From contig NC_134158.1 in the NCBI RefSeq assembly GCF_033958435.1, forward strand, positions 9,302,337 through 9,366,336: a stretch of DNA of 64,000 nucleotides, read 5' to 3'. The translations under genes and the position numbers were made by a program. Within the stretch, counting starts at the first letter, position 1, and every line of letters begins with the position of its first letter. Shown piece after piece: positions 1 to 9,726 of this stretch. Origin of the DNA: Carettochelys insculpta. Taxonomy: Eukaryota > Chordata > Testudines > Carettochelyidae. The notes under the pieces are model-generated. The model searched no databases. It saw only the letters and a program-made list of their open reading frames with translations, and was not told where the DNA came from.

Positions 1-36
1 CAATGGGTGCTGAGCCCACGGTTATTGATGGTGAAA
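1..36 (+). repeat. 3' end of a LINE with a GAT-type tail, cut by the window edge
   Basis: The first bases match the end of the LINE coding remnant near 38.8 kb (shared CTGAGCCC...CGGTTATTG). Only the terminal part is inside the window. A reversed copy of the same end is at 14.24-14.35 kb. Confidence 0.55.
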
Positions 37-242
37 CCCCATTGTATGAGGAATAGTGACTATTCTGAAGTCGGTATTTTGAAATCGGGGCTGCGTCCAA
101 TGGGTCTATTTCAGAGTAGGTTCTATTTTATCCTGGTGTTAGTCAAGATGACCCCCACCCAGATCCCTGGAACAAGAAGCCATCGGTGAAATCCGAATTA
201 GACCAGCCCCTTTGTAAACACTCACACCTTCCTCGCTGTTAC

Positions 243-358
243 CTTTTAGCTTCCTCAGCGTCTCCTGGAGAAAAGTGAGATTGTGGGAAAACAACCAGAG
301 CCTCCATTTGGGTTCAGGAGAGGCCGGCGCTGGAGTGGGGAACGGCCCCGTCTCACAT
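243..358 (-). CDS. TRIM gene, coding exon 5 (116 bp linker exon)
   Basis: This 116-bp exon follows the 23-bp exon in TRIM genes and leads into the SPRY exon. On the minus strand a pyrimidine-rich CTCTCTCTAG acceptor precedes it and GTAACA follows. Frame is set by the preceding exon, whose trailing AG plus the first A makes Arg, then CETG. The peptide keeps the family pattern CE..F..P...SPE with a downstream FLQETLRKLK stretch. The exon ends after one nucleotide of a codon, as expected before a SPRY exon. That SPRY exon would lie left of position 1 and is not seen. Length and phase fit the family exactly, so this is very likely a real exon. Confidence 0.85.
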
Positions 359-478
359 CTAGAGAGAGAGACACACACGGGGATGTTACCAGCGGCTGGA
401 CCATCTGCCCCTAAGGTCTGGGCTGTTCCGGACTCCGGGGAGAAGGCAGCAGCCCCAGGAGGTCGGGGAGCGGGGATA

Positions 479-1005
479 CAGTAAACCCCCGATTTAGAGG
501 ACTTTGGGAACAATGGACATTAGCCAGCCCCTCCCTCCATTGTTCCCCAAGTCTGCTTAGTTGGGGCCTGGAAAATTCTAAATCCTGCCTCCCACCTCCC
601 CAAAAAGTCAGGAGACTTACTCGAGTCACCGGAGCTGCTGCTGCTGCTCAACCCTCGGCCGTGGCCCGGCCCGTCGCCACCGGAGCAGCCACGTGCTCCT
701 CCCACCAGGGGTGGGCAGATGCCACTTGGCTGTGCACCCCGCCACTGGTTGGAGGTGTGTGGTAGCTCCTCCGGTGGCGCGACGAACCAGCCGCTCCAGC
801 CACGGCGGTCCAGCAGCGCCGGCTGGGCGTTGGCGGGGCTGCTCCAGCGGCTTCTCCAGCTGGTGAGTCACTGGTATTTTGAGGGGGGGGAGGGAGCTGG
901 GGGAGCCTGGCAGGGTGGGGGGGCAGTGAACCCTCTTATTTAAAGGACTTTCAGGTTTAATGGATGCCCCTTCCCCCATTAGTCCATTAAATTGAGGGTT
1001 TACTG
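479..1005. mobile_element. Tc1/mariner (Tigger-like) non-autonomous DNA transposon
   Basis: It begins CAGTAAACC and ends GGTTTACTG and is flanked by TA on both sides, the target-site signature of Tc1/mariner-pogo elements. It lies in the TRIM intron between exons 5 and 4. A second internal AACCCTC...AAAGGACTTT motif near 925 suggests a nested or duplicated end. No transposase frame is seen. Confidence 0.7.
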
Positions 1006-1138
1006 TAAATTCGGAGCTGTGGAATGCGATTCTCCCACACTGTCCCGTCTGGAGACAAGGAGGTGGATCCTTCACCCCTTGCCTGACCCCCTCCTCGGCA
1101 TCAAAAAGCACAAGGGAGAGAGAGAAACAACCACCTAC

Positions 1139-1161
1139 CTGCTCAACATGCTTCTGACACC
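1139..1161 (-). CDS. TRIM gene, coding exon 4 (23 bp micro-exon)
   Basis: On the minus strand TTCTAG precedes and GTAGGT follows a 23-nucleotide exon encoding GVRSMLS plus two bases (AG) of the next codon. The canonical TRIM gene has a 23-bp exon with a similar peptide (.I.S.LSR) between the 231-bp coiled-coil exon and the 116-bp exon. It is too short for ORF scans and was located by splice sites and phase. The AG joins the first A of exon 5 to make Arg, which supports the call. Confidence 0.85.
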
Positions 1162-1239
1162 CTAGAAGGGAGAGAGAAATGAGAGCTCAGTGCCCAGGCA
1201 ATGGTCCTTCTAATCTCTTCCATCCACGCCCCGACTTTT

Positions 1240-1412
1240 TTTGTCCCGTCCAGGTGCAGAATAAATTTTTGTGTGCACCGAGGCCTGCGCTGGTGTGCAC
1301 CACGAGTGGAAACACAAAGCCTAGCTGGGGGGCTCTCTGAAAATCAGCTGGGCAGCACCTACGTCTCTCCTGAGTGGTGGCCTAAATGCCCAGCTGAGAG
1401 GAACCCTGGTCC
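1240..1412 (-). mobile_element. MITE family A (GTGTTCCCT ends), truncated copy
   Basis: Reverse-orientation copy of the family seen complete at 5267-5445, sharing the AATAAATTTT core, the GTGCACCACxxGTGGAAACACA middle and the CTCCTGAGTGG segment. The left end is missing. It lies in the TRIM intron. Confidence 0.6.
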
Positions 1413-1527
1413 CAGGCCCAGTTCCCTGCCTTTTGGAGCCGTATTCTCAGAAGGCAGCACTCCCAGAAGGACTTAATCTCCCAGGTATCGGAGAGGCGGC
1501 CGTGTGAGTTTGTATCTTCAAAAACTA

Positions 1528-1611
1528 CAAGACATCCTGTGGCACCTTATAGACTCAATATGTGTTAGACTAAAATATCTGTTAGTCTATAAGGTGCCAC
1601 AGGACGTCTTG
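1528..1611. repeat. Inverted pair of Penelope-like 3' ends (hairpin)
   Basis: Arms 1528-1555 and 1584-1611 are 28-bp reverse complements with one mismatch, separated by 28 bp. Both arms are the CCTGTGGCACCTTATAGACT segment found in Penelope-like 3' ends elsewhere in the window. Confidence 0.8.
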
Positions 1612-2024
1612 TTGTTTTTAATCTCTCAGGGCACCTAGTCAGGATTGATCTTCTGGGGCAAACCTAGTGGGGACACACAATATTGAACCATCAGGGCTCG
1701 ACGGTTGACCCTGGTACGCCTCGTTCTCGAGAGGAGTAAGATGACCTCCCTCAGTGAGGATGACCAGGTAAGTCGATCGTCAATACATCGATTCCAGCTA
1801 CACAGTTGTCGTAGCTGAATTTCCTTATTGACAATCAACTTTAAGGGCTGGTGTAGACCTGGTCTTGGTTCCCATCAGCAGCTCTCTGGCGCAGACCAGG
1901 ATTTGAGCTTTGGGGCAATTTTCTCCCACTCAGTTCAGGACAAAGGGAGATTTTGCTGCCTCCAAAGAACCGAATCATTTCCCTCTGGGCTCCGCAGGTG
2001 CAGAGCTCTGTTGGGATCAGGGAG
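1612..2024. other. Intronic sequence with a GTGTAGACC-ended MITE fragment
   Basis: The stretch around 1765-1862 carries GTCGATCG, palindromic TAGCT segments and a GTGTAGACC end like the other GTCTAC-ended MITEs here. No exon was recognised. Confidence 0.35.
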
Positions 2025-2149
2025 CAGAGGTGGGGAAAATACCCCAAAAGTTACTTGAGTAAAAGGGCAGCTGCTTTCACTTCTGGATACTTGAATACAA
2101 TAAAGATGGTTTAAAACAAACAATAGGAGATATTTTTTTAACACAACAC

Positions 2150-2455
2150 ACAGTTAACCTGTGGAACTCCTTGCTGGAGGATGTTGTGAAGACCAAGACT
2201 AGAGTAGAGTTTAAAAAAGAACTAGATAAGTTCACGGGGGATAGGTCCATCAATGGCTGTTAGCCAGGATGGTCCTGGAGGGTGACCCTAGCCTCTGTTT
2301 GCAAGAGGCTGGAAATGGGTGACAGGGAATTGATCACTGAATGATGCCCTGTTCTGTTCATTCCCTCTGGGGCACCTGGCAGCGGCCACTGTCAGAAGAC
2401 AGGATACTGGGCTAGATGGACCGATGGTCTGACCCAGTCTGGCTGTTCTTATGCG
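2150..2455 (+). mobile_element. CR1 LINE 3' fragment nested in the hAT MITE
   Basis: It runs from the AACCTGTGGAACTCC segment to the 3' end GGTCTGACCCAGTCTGG...TTCTTATG, a typical reptilian CR1 terminus, with a 5' truncation as is usual for LINE copies. The same CR1 segment occurs at 50.84-50.99 kb. Confidence 0.75.
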
Positions 2456-2478
2456 ACGTATGTGTGCTTTTACTCAAG

Positions 2479-2891
2479 GGTTACGTCTACTATACAGCCA
2501 TCTGCATGCTGACAGAAGTCACTGTCGAAGGAGATCTTCCGACAAAACTGTCTACAGATTGCGTCCACACCCAAAAGCAGATTGTAAAAGCGATCTGCTC
2601 TGTCGACAGAGAGGCGCCGGACTGCCTAGCCGGTCTCTCGACAGAACGGCCGACCGGAAGCCCAGCCGACAGGGATGCCCGGTGACCCAGAAGCCCTGTC
2701 CGTTGACAGGGGGCCCCCCGGAGCGTCCACATGGCTTTTTTGTCAGCAGATTCTGGGGAGAAGGGTGTTCTCCTCGTGGGAGAGAGGCAGACGGCTGTTG
2801 CAAAACGTGCCGAGTTCTGCTGGCAGAACACACTTTTAGTGTGGCTGCTCCATGGCTGTTGTCAAGAAAACCCTCTAGGGTAGACGTAACC
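2479..2891. mobile_element. MITE with GGTTACGTCTAC terminal inverted repeats
   Basis: The ends GGTTACGTCTAC and GTAGACGTAACC are inverted, and AAG occurs on both sides as a possible 3-bp target duplication (Harbinger-like). Internal TCGACAGA motifs are shared with copies at 14.37-14.86 and 15.02-15.48 kb. It interrupts the hAT MITE at 2025-3004. Confidence 0.65.
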
Positions 2892-3076
2892 AAGTAGTTT
2901 TCCAGAGGGACACCGGTGACTTGTACTTAAGTACATCCCCCTCCCCGCCACTGAAGCAACTCTACTTTTACTCAAGTCCCTTGGGGGTACTTTTTCCACC
3001 TTTGTCAGTGACTCCTGTGACTTTGTGACAAGGGCTTTGGGAGCCGGGACATGGGGCATCTCTCGCCCACTCTCAC

Positions 3077-3307
3077 CTGCATGAATTCATAGTCTGGCTG
3101 CTCACATGTGTCCTCCATCTCCCGGATCAGGGCATTGAGACGGGACACCTCCTCGGTGAGGTGGAGAACGTTTTCCTCCTTTCTGGCTGTGACCGCCTGC
3201 CCCAGCCCGTCCAGCCAGGCCAGCAGGAGGCGTTCTTGTTCTCGCAGAAATGCGTGTAGTTTCTCAAACTGAGCCTCGATCTTCTCCTTCTCGATTTCCA
3301 TTTGTCT
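3077..3307 (-). CDS. TRIM gene, coding exon 3 (231 bp coiled coil)
   Basis: The minus-strand exon is bounded by a CTCTCACAG acceptor and a CAG/GTGAGA donor and is exactly 231 bp (77 codons, phase 0 on both sides), the standard length of the TRIM coiled-coil exon. The peptide begins RQMEIEKEKIEAQFEKL and is rich in Glu, Lys and Leu. It has the family hallmarks FLREQERLLLAWLD and LTEEVSRLNALIREME. It would form the antiparallel dimerisation helix of the ligase. No stop or frameshift is present. It lies between the 96-bp and 23-bp exons. Confidence 0.9.
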
Positions 3308-4533
3308 CTGTGAGAGACAGGGAAAGGTCAAGGAGATAGCGAGACTCACCCCTGTCTGGTCTGTTCTTCGGGGTCATTTGGAAAGAATTAAAAGTGGACC
3401 TCTGAAAATGGAGCCATCAGAAAGAGCAAGTTAGGGTTGAGTGACCGGGATTTTAATATTTAAGGAAACCCTTCAACCTCCTTCTCCAGTTTCTGGATCA
3501 ATCTCAGTTCCAGATCAATCTGGATCAATCACCAGATCAATCAAGAGACGACCCTTGCTTCACCAAGCAGAAATACCACACGTCCCCCCGGCTTGGCTTC
3601 AGCGCTGCGTCACAGGTTACTGATGAAGGTGTCTTCACACAACACACAGTCTTTAGTGTGTTCATCCCTCTGGTAGGTGTAGAACGCAGGAGTCCTGACT
3701 CCCAGCTCCTGTGATGTAACTTCAGGACACGGTTCCCATGCTCAGCTGAATATGAACCCTGGCACCCTGTATCCCCTGCTGTAACCACTCCATTCCCAGC
3801 ATTAGGAATGGATCCCGGGAGTTCTGACTCCCAGACAGCCCCCCCACTCTAACCACTAGACTCCACTCCTCTCCCAGAGATGGGACTAGAACCCAGGTGT
3901 CCTGGCTTCTCGCCCCCGGAAACCACTCCTGTCCCAGAACTGGGAAGCTCTATTATCCCCAGGCGACAGATGGGTAAAGCGAGGCACGTAGCAAGTCAAT
4001 CAGGGAGGCTGGCCTCGAGGCAGTCCATAAACCCAGCTCTCCGCTGTCCCAGGCTTAACACCCTGACCACCAAATCGTCCTTCGTCTGGTCACGTGGGAA
4101 CTTCCCAGTGTGAATTGGCTTCCACATGGGCGGGCAGCTTGTGGCTCTCGGGCTGCATGCGGCTCTTCCACCAACGCCATGAGGCTCCTGCTCAGGGCTG
4201 TGCTCCCGGCCTGCTCACCACTGCTCTGCCCCCGGCCCCCCAGTGCCTGCCGGGAGAAGCGCACGATGGGCCTGCTCTGGTGAGTCCCACACATTGGGTT
4301 AGAGCAGGGGCGGGGAGGAGTGCCCGGTTCTGGAGGAGGGGAGGGGGATTGGTTTAGAGCCACGGGCTGGCAATGAGCCATGTATATAATATAATATAAT
4401 ATAATTATAATATGAGAGCGAGATAAAACTAAATATCTAACTCGTGGCTTTTTGCACTCTAGCCACAGCTCTTTGGCCCTTCTTCTCTAACTGGGTGGCC
4501 TCCCTCCTGCTCCCGGGTGCCAGCGGCTGTTAC
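3308..4533 (-). other. TRIM intron 2, no recognised feature
   Basis: No exon, repeat family or RNA gene was recognised with confidence, apart from an AT-rich (TAATA)n run at about 4381-4415 next to exon 2. Confidence 0.5.
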
Positions 4534-4629
4534 CAGCAGTTCCTGGCTTTGCTCGGCCTCGCTGGTGATAAGAGCTCGAACCTCTTCTCTCCTCTTCCCG
4601 AAATCCGCCAGCCGCCTCCAGACTTGCTC
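4534..4629 (-). CDS. TRIM gene, coding exon 2 (96 bp)
   Basis: The minus-strand acceptor TTTCTTGCAG and donor CTG/GTAACA bound exactly 96 bp (32 codons, phase 0), the canonical second exon of RING/B-box/coiled-coil TRIM genes. The peptide starts EQVWRRLADFGKRREEV and ends EQSQELL. This charged helix links the B-box to the main coiled coil and resembles the usual ...L...R.K.......S..LL pattern. No disabling change is seen. Confidence 0.88.
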
Positions 4630-5266
4630 CTGCAAGAAACGGACCTCAGACTTTGGTGGGGCTCTTCCCCAGCCCCCTGCCTGGATCCTGGGCAGGATCT
4701 GGCAGGCCTGACACCAAGGGGAGGAGGGGGCAGAGAGAGCAGTTGCCCCAGGGCCCAGAGTTTCAAAGGGGTCCATAGTGCTGGCCGCTGCTACTTTGGT
4801 GCAAAGGGCTGATTGCCCTAGGCTCCGCCCATTCCACCACTGGCCCGCCCATTCCACCCTTGCCTCCGCCTCTTCTGGGGGCGTGGAGACAGGCCCCGCC
4901 CTCCCACTTGCCCCGGGTTCCAGTTAGTGACACTTATTGAGGTCTATTATTCCCAAGCAACAGAAGGGTAAACTGAGGCACAGAGCTGCGCCTACCCCTG
5001 GTGGAGCACTGGTTTATTGGACCAACGTCTATTGGCAAAACAAAACAAGCAGTCCTGTAGCACCTTCAAGACTAACAACGTTTATGTATTTGGCAGTGAG
5101 CTTTCCTGGGTAGGACTCACCTTTTAGGATTCTGGAGCTGAAATCTATCGACACGTCAGACCAGCTTTTGAGCATTCAGAGAAGAGGCTCTGTGTGAGCC
5201 TGGCAGCTTGTCTTTCTTGCCCACTGAAAGCGGTCCAATAGAAGGTGTGATTCCCTCCCAGCTCCA
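4630..5266 (-). other. TRIM intron 1 part, with a Penelope-like 3' end
   Basis: Around 5026-5118 is a reversed Penelope-like 3' end (AGCAGTCCTGTAGCACCTTCAAGACTAACAA...GTGAGCTTTC). The rest, GC-rich near 4680-4920, shows nothing recognised. Confidence 0.5.
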
Positions 5267-5445
5267 GTGTTCCCTGAGCCCATGGCCCAGCCATCCAGGG
5301 GGAAGTCGAGTGCCACCCAGCTGATTAGCAGAGCACCCACAGGTGGCAGCGTGTGTTTCTATTGGTGGTGTACATCACACGCACGCCTTGTGCACATAAC
5401 AAAATTTATTCTGCACGTGCGTGCAGAAAGAATTAGAGGGAACAC
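5267..5445 (+). mobile_element. MITE family A, complete copy
   Basis: The inverted ends are GTGTTCCCT and AGGGAACAC over 179 bp. Core motifs are CACCCAGCTGATTAGCAGAG, TTTCTATTGGTGGTG and AACAAAATTTATTC. Other copies: 1240-1412, 41990-42140, 42264-42424, 46430-46590, 50035-50223, 53527-53665, 62130-62275, 62855-62945. No coding capacity, and the family name is not known to me. Confidence 0.75.
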
Positions 5446-5523
5446 GGCCTCGCTCCCTCTGCCATACCCTGCGACCAACATGGCTATCGCACCCCTCAGA
5501 CAGCCAGAGTGAATCCCTCTCAC

Positions 5524-5946
5524 CTTATACTCCTGCACAGCCTCCTTGAAGGGAACCACCGGGTGAGCTCGGTGCTCCCTGCCTCGGTCGCACACCACGC
5601 AGATGGGGGTCTGATCCTGCTCGCAGTAGAGTTTCAGCGGCTCCTCGTGTTTCTCGCACACTCCCTGCTCTTCTGGCTTGTCCCGTTCTTGCTTGTTCCT
5701 CAGCTCCCTGACGATTAGTTCAACAAGAGCCCCCAGCTGCTTGTTTGCTCGGAAGGTCGCCTGGGGAAAGCTCTCCAGGCAGCAGGGGCAGGAGAAGACT
5801 GTATCAGTTCCCTTCCACCACTGGCTGATGCAGACCTGGCAGAAACTGTGCCCGCACTCTAAAGCCACCGGCTCGTTAAAATAATCCAGGCAGATGGGAC
5901 AAGAAGCTACATCCTCAAAAACTGTTCCTGGCTTGGCAGTGGCCAT
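5524..5946 (-). CDS. TRIM gene, coding exon 1 (RING and B-box 2)
   Basis: This 423-bp exon encodes 141 residues starting at ATG (5946-5944) and ends AAG/GTGAGA in phase 0. The RING finger spans about residues 16-56: C16-x2-C19, C31-G-H33, C36-x2-C39, C53-P-x-C56. The B-box 2 spans about 97-128: C97-x2-H100, C108-x2-D111, C116-x2-C119, H125-x2-H128. All zinc ligands are present, so E3 ubiquitin ligase activity is expected. The exon plan places it with the C-IV, SPRY-bearing TRIMs (TRIM7/27/39/41-like); the exact orthologue cannot be named without the SPRY exon. Reading past the donor gives only intron translation. Confidence 0.93.
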
Positions 5947-6394
5947 GTCTCCTTCTGAGTGCCAGTGTGAATCTGTTTCATTTCCTTATTCCCAGAACAG
6001 GACTGTATGTTTGCTAACAACAGGGCGTTTCCTGCCCATGACATATTGCTGAATTATTTTTTGTACGGGTTTCCCCCATCAAAACAGCTTTCTCAGCATT
6101 TCTGGTTTCCCTTCATTGCTCTCCGAGAAAGGTTAAGTCCTGTGACATCTGCCTTCCTGGCTCACAGCGGCCCTAAAAAGCTGTTCTTTTTCAGGGTTAG
6201 AAGATCCAGGAAGAAGAGGCAACTCAACTTTTCACTCCATTCAATAACTGGAGGGAAAGCCCCTAGCACAGGTCAGTGAGGCAGAGAGCTAAAGTTTGAC
6301 CTTTTGGCATCTCCGAATGGGCAGAGGGCCGGTGGCCCTTTTTAAAGTCACTTAAAAAAAATTGGAGATATGTGCTTCCTTGTGGCAGGAGCAA
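5947..6394. other. TRIM 5' flank
   Basis: The minus-strand sequence just upstream of the ATG is a plausible 5' untranslated segment. No clear promoter or other feature was recognised. Confidence 0.35.
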
Positions 6395-6492
6395 ACACCA
6401 TCCCTCACATCCATTTGCCCCAGTCCCTAAGTAGCCTCACACCCCTGGGTTTAGCAGGCTGATACTCAAACCACTGAGTTATCCCTCCTGCA
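6395..6492 (-). mobile_element. tRNA-derived SINE, partial
   Basis: Reversed tRNA-like head: TTGAGTATCAGCCTGCTAAA and AACTCAGTGGTTTGAG-type A and B box regions on the minus strand. The CR1-like tail is missing. Confidence 0.6.
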
Positions 6493-7032
6493 ACTAACAG
6501 GCCTTCTTACAACAGCTCCCTTCATGAATCAATAAAGGTGCCAAGAGGTGATAGTTGGTAGCATGAGTTGGTGGTTTGTTAATTCACAGGCTCCCAGCCT
6601 CATGGAGGTGGAGGGGCAGGGCTGAGCTTCCTCCTCGTGTGCCGATGAAAATTGGCTCGCCTGCTGCTCTTGGCCCCTGTGCCAGGTGGGGTTGCTGACC
6701 CTTGGCCTAGAGGCAGCCAGGGGTTGAAATGGAGCTGCTAACCCCAGAGAACAGTGTCTTTGCTTCTGTTTTCCTAGACTCCTGAGCTGTGTCCACTCGA
6801 GAGTTTTGCTGACAAAATGGGGCTTTTGTAGACAAAACTCGCGGCGCGTCTCCACTCACAAAGTGTTTTGTCAACAGAAACTGATGACAAAATGCCGTGT
6901 AGACGCTGGGGGGGGCTTTCGTTGGCAGGGCAGGTCAGAATAAAACATAAACGCCTCCACTTGGGAGCGAAGCCTGAGCACCAAGTCATGTTTTCCTATG
7001 CACTGGGACACCCCTTTTGCAGAAGGTCCCCG
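6493..7032. other. Intergenic sequence with a GTCTAC-type MITE
   Basis: Around 6777-6905 are two oppositely oriented TTTTGTCWACA segments and a GTGTAGACGC end, typical of the GTCGACA-rich MITEs at 14.4 and 15.0 kb. Nothing else is recognised. Confidence 0.45.
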
Positions 7033-7560
7033 CAGGTTGAACCTCTCTTGTCTGGCAGCCTCAGGAACTGACCGGTGCCAAATGAGAGAATTCGCCAAAC
7101 CACAGGAGGTCAATATTGCCACTGCAAATTACCTCCTGCAGCCATAACCCCCTTGCATGGCCACCAGATTGCTCCAGGGCTGCCCTATACCCCATTCTAT
7201 AGCCCGCACCCCAAACCTGTTCCCCAGCCCCTCCCACATCCTACACTCCCACCCCAGCTTCCTGTCCTGAGCCCCCTCCCGCACCCCAAACCACTCGCCC
7301 TCTGTGCAGAGCCCCGCTCCTGCACTCCAACGCCCCCCAGCCCCATCTTACAGCCTGCACCTGAATCAGATCCCTCACCTCGCTCCCATACCATAACACT
7401 CTGACCCAGCCTGTAGCCCCTCCCCTATCCTGAACCCACCTTTTGGGCCCCCATCCCGATTATAGGGTGAAAGTGGACAACCCTAATCCCAAAGTCATGG
7501 GGAAGCCCTGATCCATCTCCCTGCCCTGCTGGTCTGCAAATGGATCAGTGTGTGTATATA
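7033..7560. repeat. MITE family E end followed by a C-rich degenerate repeat
   Basis: It starts GGTTGAACCTCTCTTGTCTGG, the family E terminus (compare 49262 and 57168). From about 7190 to 7440 it is a low-complexity CCCCACACCCCAAACC-like run. ORFs here are compositional artefacts. Confidence 0.55.
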
Positions 7561-7949
7561 TGTGTGTTTGTTTTCTGGAGGATTAGCACTCGTGTGTGTG
7601 TGTGTGTTTTTCTTGGGGATCAGCAGGCCCTACTGAGAAAACACTTCCCCACTTCTGTAGCCACCACAATTGGCCTTCTGCAGCCATAACCCCTTTGAAC
7701 TGCAAGATGCGATGCCAACCCAGAAATGTGAAACGTCCCACTGTTTGCACGCAAAAATCCTTCCTGCACTATTAAAAAACAAAGTGCTACATAGTCTATT
7801 AATATAATAAAGAAGGAAGAAAGGTTGATTTTATCGTTTGGGTTTATTTAGAATTTTAACAAATCAGTTTGTTCAGCATATTTCTGCAAAAATAAATAAA
7901 ATAAGAGCCCTTTAAGCCAGAATTTGTACATTTCATGGAGCATTCATTG
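7561..7949. other. Intergenic, short (TG)n and AT-rich sequence
   Basis: Two short TG runs occur near 7561 and 7590, followed by AT-rich sequence. No gene is seen. Confidence 0.5.
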
Positions 7950-8205
7950 CAGACGGCCTGTGGCATCTTATAGACTAACAGCTGTTTTGGATAGTAACAG
8001 AGAGGAAGCCGTACTAGTCTATACACTATCAAAACAAAAAGCAGTCAAGTAGCACTTTAAAGACTAGCAAAATAGTTCATTGGGTGAGCTTTCGTGGGAC
8101 AGACCCACTTCTTCAGCATGAGTCAGGCATCTGACGGGGCAGATCTTTGCCCACGAAAGTTGATGCTCCAAAATATCTGATAGTTTGTAAGGTGCAACAG
8201 GACTT
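7950..8205. mobile_element. Penelope-like 3' ends in opposite orientations
   Basis: The segment at 8010-8130 reads antisense (AAGCAGTCAAGTAGCACTTTAAAGACTAG...GAGCTTTCGTGGGA). The segment at 8145-8205 reads sense (CCCACGAAAGTTGATGCTCCAAAATA). They form another inverted arrangement like 1528-1611. Confidence 0.65.
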
Positions 8206-8207
8206 CT

Positions 8208-8610
8208 CACAGAATCCCAGGGCTGGAAGGGACCTCAGGAGGTCATCTAGTCCAGCCCCCTGCTTCAAGCAGGATCAGCCCCCACTAAGTCACCTAGCCA
8301 GGCCTTTGTTCAGCCAGGACTTAAAAACCTTGAGGGATGGAGAATCCACCACTTCTCTAGGCAACACATTTCAGTGCTTCATCACCTGCCTGGGGAAGTA
8401 TTTTTTCCTAATATCTAACCCACACCTCCCCCTCTGTAACTTCAGACCATTACTCCTAGTTCTGCCATATGACACCACTAAGAACAGCTTCTCACCCTCC
8501 TCTTGAGAGCTCCCCTCCAGCAGTTTGCAGGCTGCTATTAAATCACCCCTAAACCTTCTCTTCTGTAAACTAAACTTCTCGTTGCTCTGCAGCTCACGCT
8601 CAGTGAAATA
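8208..8610 (-). mobile_element. CR1 LINE 3' fragment
   Basis: Reverse complement of the CR1 3' region: AGAATCCCAGGGCTGGAAGG start, CCAGCCCCCTGCTTCAAGCA, and a GGGATGGAGAATCCACCAC core. Confidence 0.85.
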
Positions 8611-8754
8611 TTCAATGTCTTGATTAAAGGCCTCTTATTTTCTTATTTTATTTATTTGTGCAGAAATAGGCTGAATAAATCGATCTGTTAAAATCTTAAA
8701 TAAACCCTAATTAACCCTTTCCCCTTCCTTATTACATTAATAGACCGTCCTGCG

Positions 8755-9180
8755 CTTTCGTTTTGAATGGACAGGAGTCCCTACTGCAGGAGGGATTTTT
8801 GCAAGCGAACAGGGGGCGGAAACTCCCTCACTGGTCGCAATCAGTTCGCCCCCAGGCGGCCCTGCCTCTCCCCTCCGCCCCAGCCGGGCGCTTCCTGCAG
8901 GGAGTGGGAGGCTGACTCGATCCGGCCCCTCTGCTTCGCTTCCGAGGTCAGCGGGCTCCGCCTTCCCCGCGGGAAGAGCCCGGGCTGAGAGCGGCGGACC
9001 TGAGGGAAAACTGCGTTTTAAAGCGCCCAGCTGGGCTGGAGCGAGGTTCTGCCGGCTGGAGGCAGCTCCGGCTCTGGCCGCCCCCGCGGCTGAGCTGGAG
9101 CCGGCAGGTGATGGGGGCAGCGGGGGAAAGGGCTGGAGAGTCACTTCTGCGGGGGGTGGAGCGCTGCCGGTTTAGTGCGA
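8755..9180. promoter_or_regulatory. CpG island, candidate promoter of the TRIM gene
   Basis: A GC- and CpG-dense stretch in otherwise AT-rich repeats. Its 8940-9020 part is the reverse complement of a segment at about 25372-25460 (shared GAGGTCAGC, GGCTCCGCCTTCCCCGC and GCGGCGGACC...GAGGGAAAACTGC). In the minus orientation it points at the TRIM gene 2.8 kb away; the 25.4-kb copy in the plus orientation points at ZNF3. A bidirectional role toward ZNF1 is possible. The ORFs here are compositional. Confidence 0.5.
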
Positions 9181-9334
9181 GCAACTGGCAAAGATTTTAC
9201 AAGCGCTGGTGCTTCCCCCCCGCACCCCAAACAATTCCTTCCATAGGATAAATTGTCTCAGAGGGGCAGCCCTGTTACTCTGTAGCTTCATACAAACAAA
9301 GCCCAGACCCAAGCAGTCCTATACGTATATATCT

Positions 9335-9530
9335 CGTAGAGCTGGAAGGGACCTCGAGAGGTCATCCAGTCCAGTCTCCTGCCGTCTCCGCAGAACCGAG
9401 CACCATCCCTGGCAGTATTTATTTATTTTTTCTAATCTATTTGCCCAAAACCCTTAACTAGCCTCCTCGAGGACTGAGTTCAGAAGGCTGGGTTTACAAG
9501 GCCAATGCTCAAACCACTGAGCCTGCTCAA
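9335..9530 (-). mobile_element. tRNA-derived SINE with CR1-like tail
   Basis: Reversed copy: the CR1-type tail (GAGCTGGAAGGGACCTCGAG) comes first, then the tRNA-like head ending CAATGCTCAAACCACTGAG. It matches the full-length copy at 45731-45928. Confidence 0.75.
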
Positions 9531-9659
9531 GACAAAGAAATGGATTGATTAGGGTATGAGCATTCCCAGGTACCCTGGATTCTTATTCTCGGCTCCAAAT
9601 GTGATGAAGTGGGTTTTTACAGCCACTGGTTTGTCTGTTTTTTTCCAATCCTTTTTGTA

Positions 9660-9726
9660 TGGCAAAAGAGAAGTCCTGCAGCACTTTAAAGACACGCTAA
9701 ACAATTTATTTATAATTCACTTAATA
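9660..9726 (-). mobile_element. Penelope-like 3' end, antisense half
   Basis: AGTCCTGCAGCACTTTAAAGAC reads antisense. The sense partner (CTAATAAATCA...AAGTGCTACAGGACTGC) resumes at 10308, so a hAT element sits between inverted Penelope ends. Confidence 0.55.

Larger units (their letters stand above)
2025..3004. mobile_element. hAT-type MITE (CAGAGGTGGG ends), split by two later insertions
   Basis: The left end is CAGAGGTGG and the right end CCACCTTTG. Internal palindromic TTACTTGAGTAAAAG and TTTTACTCAAGT motifs match the clean copy at 19768-19975. Flanks TCAGGGAG and TCAGTGAC agree at 6 of 8 positions, as expected of an old 8-bp hAT duplication. A CR1 3' fragment and a MITE are nested inside it. 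Confidence 0.7.

Noticed and set aside
631..660. CTGCTGCTGCTG next to a GTAAGT as the TRIM 23-bp exon
   Set aside because: The phase would not join exon 5, whereas 1139-1161 has the exact length, sites, phase and peptide.
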